The notes under the pieces are model-generated. The model was not told the DNA's origin. It saw only the letters and a list, made by a program, of their open reading frames with translations, and did not search any database. Position numbers and translations under genes: made by a program. Shown here piece after piece: positions 62,473 to 64,000 of a stretch of DNA of 64,000 nucleotides (position 1 is the stretch's first letter; each line of letters opens with the position of its first letter). Source of the stretch: Mesobacillus persicus (lineage in GTDB: Bacteria; Bacillota; Bacilli; Bacillales; Cytobacillaceae); NCBI RefSeq assembly GCF_900109925.1, contig NZ_FOBW01000005.1, positions 124,001 through 188,000 of the forward strand, read 5' to 3'.

Positions 62473-63987
62473 ATGACTTCTAAAACGATTCATTATCCTT
62501 TATATAAAAAAGAAGATACCGATGCTTTTTTTGCTCTGTTTCAAAATAACTTAGCCAATTTTGTCGTGATTGCTGTCACCATGCTTGGAATGGGATTTCC
62601 AGCAAGTATTGTATTTGGAAAGGTCATTCCTGGTGCTGCCGTTGCTGTCATGGCAGGGAACCTCTATTATGCTTATATGGCGAAGCAACTTGCCCATCGT
62701 GAAGGCCGAACAGATGTAACAGCTCTATCATATGGAATCAGTACACCCGTCATGTTTGTCTTCCTATTCGGTGTTCTAGCTCCTGCCAATGCACTAACGG
62801 GTGACCATGAACTCGCCTGGAAAATTGCGGTTGGTGCTGCCTTTTTAAGTGGACTTGTTGAAGTTCTAGTAAGCTTTAGTGGGAATTGGATTCGCGACCG
62901 CCTTCCTCGAGCTGCTCTTCTAGGGGCAATTGCTGGTGTCGCTTTAACCTTTGTTGCGGGTGAAATGCTGTTTAATACATTTTCAATCCCAGTTGTCGGT
63001 CTCGTTTCTTTAGCCATTATTCTTATTGGAATCGTCGGTAAGCTTGCAATGCCATTTCGTATTCCTGCTTCCTTATTTGCTGTCGTCGCTGGGACGATCT
63101 TAGCCTTTACTCTAGGCTATCAGTCCCCCACAGCGATTCAAGAAGGCTTAGCGAATATTGGTTTTTATCCTATTCTACCAACCATTGCTCCTTTTGAAGG
63201 AATGACGTATTTGTTTGGTAGCCTCATCGGGATCCTAGCTGTCTTGATTCCGATTACTCTCTATAACGCAATTGAGACGATGAATAATGTTGATGCCATG
63301 TCTGCAGTTGGTGATTCGTATGATGTTCGAAAATGCCAAGCTGTTGACGGGGCAGGAACCATGATTGGAGCGCTTTTTGGTGGGTTGTTCCCAACAACCG
63401 TGTATATTGCAACGGTTGGTTCAAAACAAATGGGTGCGGGTCGTGGCTATAGTATTTTAAATGCGATTGTCTTTGGACTTGCTGCTATGTCAGGTGTCAT
63501 TGCTGCGATGGCAGCCATTATTCCACTAGCAGCCGTTGCTCCAATCCTTGTATTTGTTGGAATGTCTATGGTTGGTACCGCGTTCACGTCAAATGATAAA
63601 AAGTATTATCCTGCTGTTGCCATTGCCATGTTGCCATATCTCGCTAATTACGTCATGACGCGTTTTAATAATGCAGCAGGCGAGGTCGTCTCAAATATTT
63701 CTCTTGGAATTGTTCCATTAGGACAAGGTGCCTTGTTTACTGCTATTTTACTAGGTGCCATGACAGTAGCGATTATTGATCGCAACTTTAAACAGGCGAT
63801 TATTTTCTCACTTATTGCTTCATTATTATCATTCATCGGATTTATTCATGCACCAAAATTAGCGATAAATGCTGCACCTGATTACACAATCGGGTATCTA
63901 CTTGTAGCTGTGTTATTCGGTTATTATGCTTGGAAAGAAGCAAAGGCCAGTGGTCAGGTAGAAGTAAAGAGGAAAGCAGCGGCTTAA
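62473..63987 (+). CDS. NCS2-type purine permease
   Basis: 504 residues, about 12-14 membrane segments. NCS2 features: FQNNLANFVVIAVTMLGMGF, TDVTALSYGISTP, the GTMIGALFGGLFPTTVYIA substrate loop with conserved glutamine-type position, and NNAAGEV near the end. It starts 14 bases after xpt under the same riboswitch, so it probably takes up xanthine, guanine or hypoxanthine; the exact base is not readable from the sequence. The stop is 13 bases from the window end. Confidence 0.88.
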   Translation: MTSKTIHYPLYKKEDTDAFFALFQNNLANFVVIAVTMLGMGFPASIVFGKVIPGAAVAVMAGNLYYAYMAKQLAHREGRTDVTALSYGISTPVMFVFLFGVLAPANALTGDHELAWKIAVGAAFLSGLVEVLVSFSGNWIRDRLPRAALLGAIAGVALTFVAGEMLFNTFSIPVVGLVSLAIILIGIVGKLAMPFRIPASLFAVVAGTILAFTLGYQSPTAIQEGLANIGFYPILPTIAPFEGMTYLFGSLIGILAVLIPITLYNAIETMNNVDAMSAVGDSYDVRKCQAVDGAGTMIGALFGGLFPTTVYIATVGSKQMGAGRGYSILNAIVFGLAAMSGVIAAMAAIIPLAAVAPILVFVGMSMVGTAFTSNDKKYYPAVAIAMLPYLANYVMTRFNNAAGEVVSNISLGIVPLGQGALFTAILLGAMTVAIIDRNFKQAIIFSLIASLLSFIGFIHAPKLAINAAPDYTIGYLLVAVLFGYYAWKEAKASGQVEVKRKAAA

Positions 63988-64000
63988 TTGAAAGAGGAAC

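Overview
The window looks like a stretch of a low-GC Gram-positive chromosome of the Bacillaceae (Bacillus or a close relative). Supporting signs are the strong AAGGAGG-type ribosome binding sites with frequent TTG/GTG starts, a ComK homologue, a PucR/AdeR-type regulator beside ald, an ECF sigma/anti-sigma pair of YhdL type, a DUF3231 protein, a YolD-like protein and a guanine riboswitch upstream of xpt. Names above genus level are inference; no rRNA or tRNA gene was recognised.

Layout. 1-8.5 kb: a two-domain AAA+ ATPase (cut by the window edge) with a DUF4236 partner, several small unknown genes, and a DnaD-like/DnaB-like replication pair whose DnaD linker is encoded by a hexanucleotide microsatellite. 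8.8-26 kb: a defence island. It contains a single-gene OLD-family nuclease, then a complete Wadjet operon in the order jetD-jetA-jetB-jetC, preceded by two unknown genes (one probably ribbon-helix-helix) and a WYL-domain regulator, and next a 1,579-residue single-chain enzyme with the domain order of Type ISP restriction-modification enzymes. 26-34 kb and 43.6-59.4 kb: a gene-remnant-rich accessory zone with 16 copies of a ~52 bp hairpin repeat, all in the same orientation. Many gene fragments (hsdR, a replication gene, a GIY-YIG/DUF4357 gene, dnaB, a DndB-like gene, IS3 orfA, a group II intron protein, a small toxin, DNA ligase tails) end exactly at a copy of this repeat. Intact genes among them include a secreted nuclease, a HEPN protein, an ATP-dependent ligase, ComK, a DUF3231 protein, an ECF sigma factor with its anti-sigma factor, an acyl-ACP desaturase and several secreted or unknown proteins.

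34.3-43.4 kb is a coherent metabolic island inserted between these zones: an omega-amino acid aminotransferase and methylmalonate/malonate-semialdehyde dehydrogenase on one strand, a PucR-type regulator, and divergently alanine dehydrogenase plus a three-part TRAP transporter. Together they would import and degrade a beta- or omega-amino acid such as beta-alanine, with alanine dehydrogenase returning the amino acceptor pyruvate. The two outward promoters share cre-like and AGTGTAAAT sequences. 61.7-64 kb is core metabolism: guanine riboswitch, xpt and an NCS2-type purine permease.

The most unusual signals are the uniformly oriented hairpin repeat that sits at gene-truncation junctions, the 22-kb-spaced direct duplication of a replication-gene/nuclease block, and the dense Wadjet-OLD-Type ISP defence cluster.
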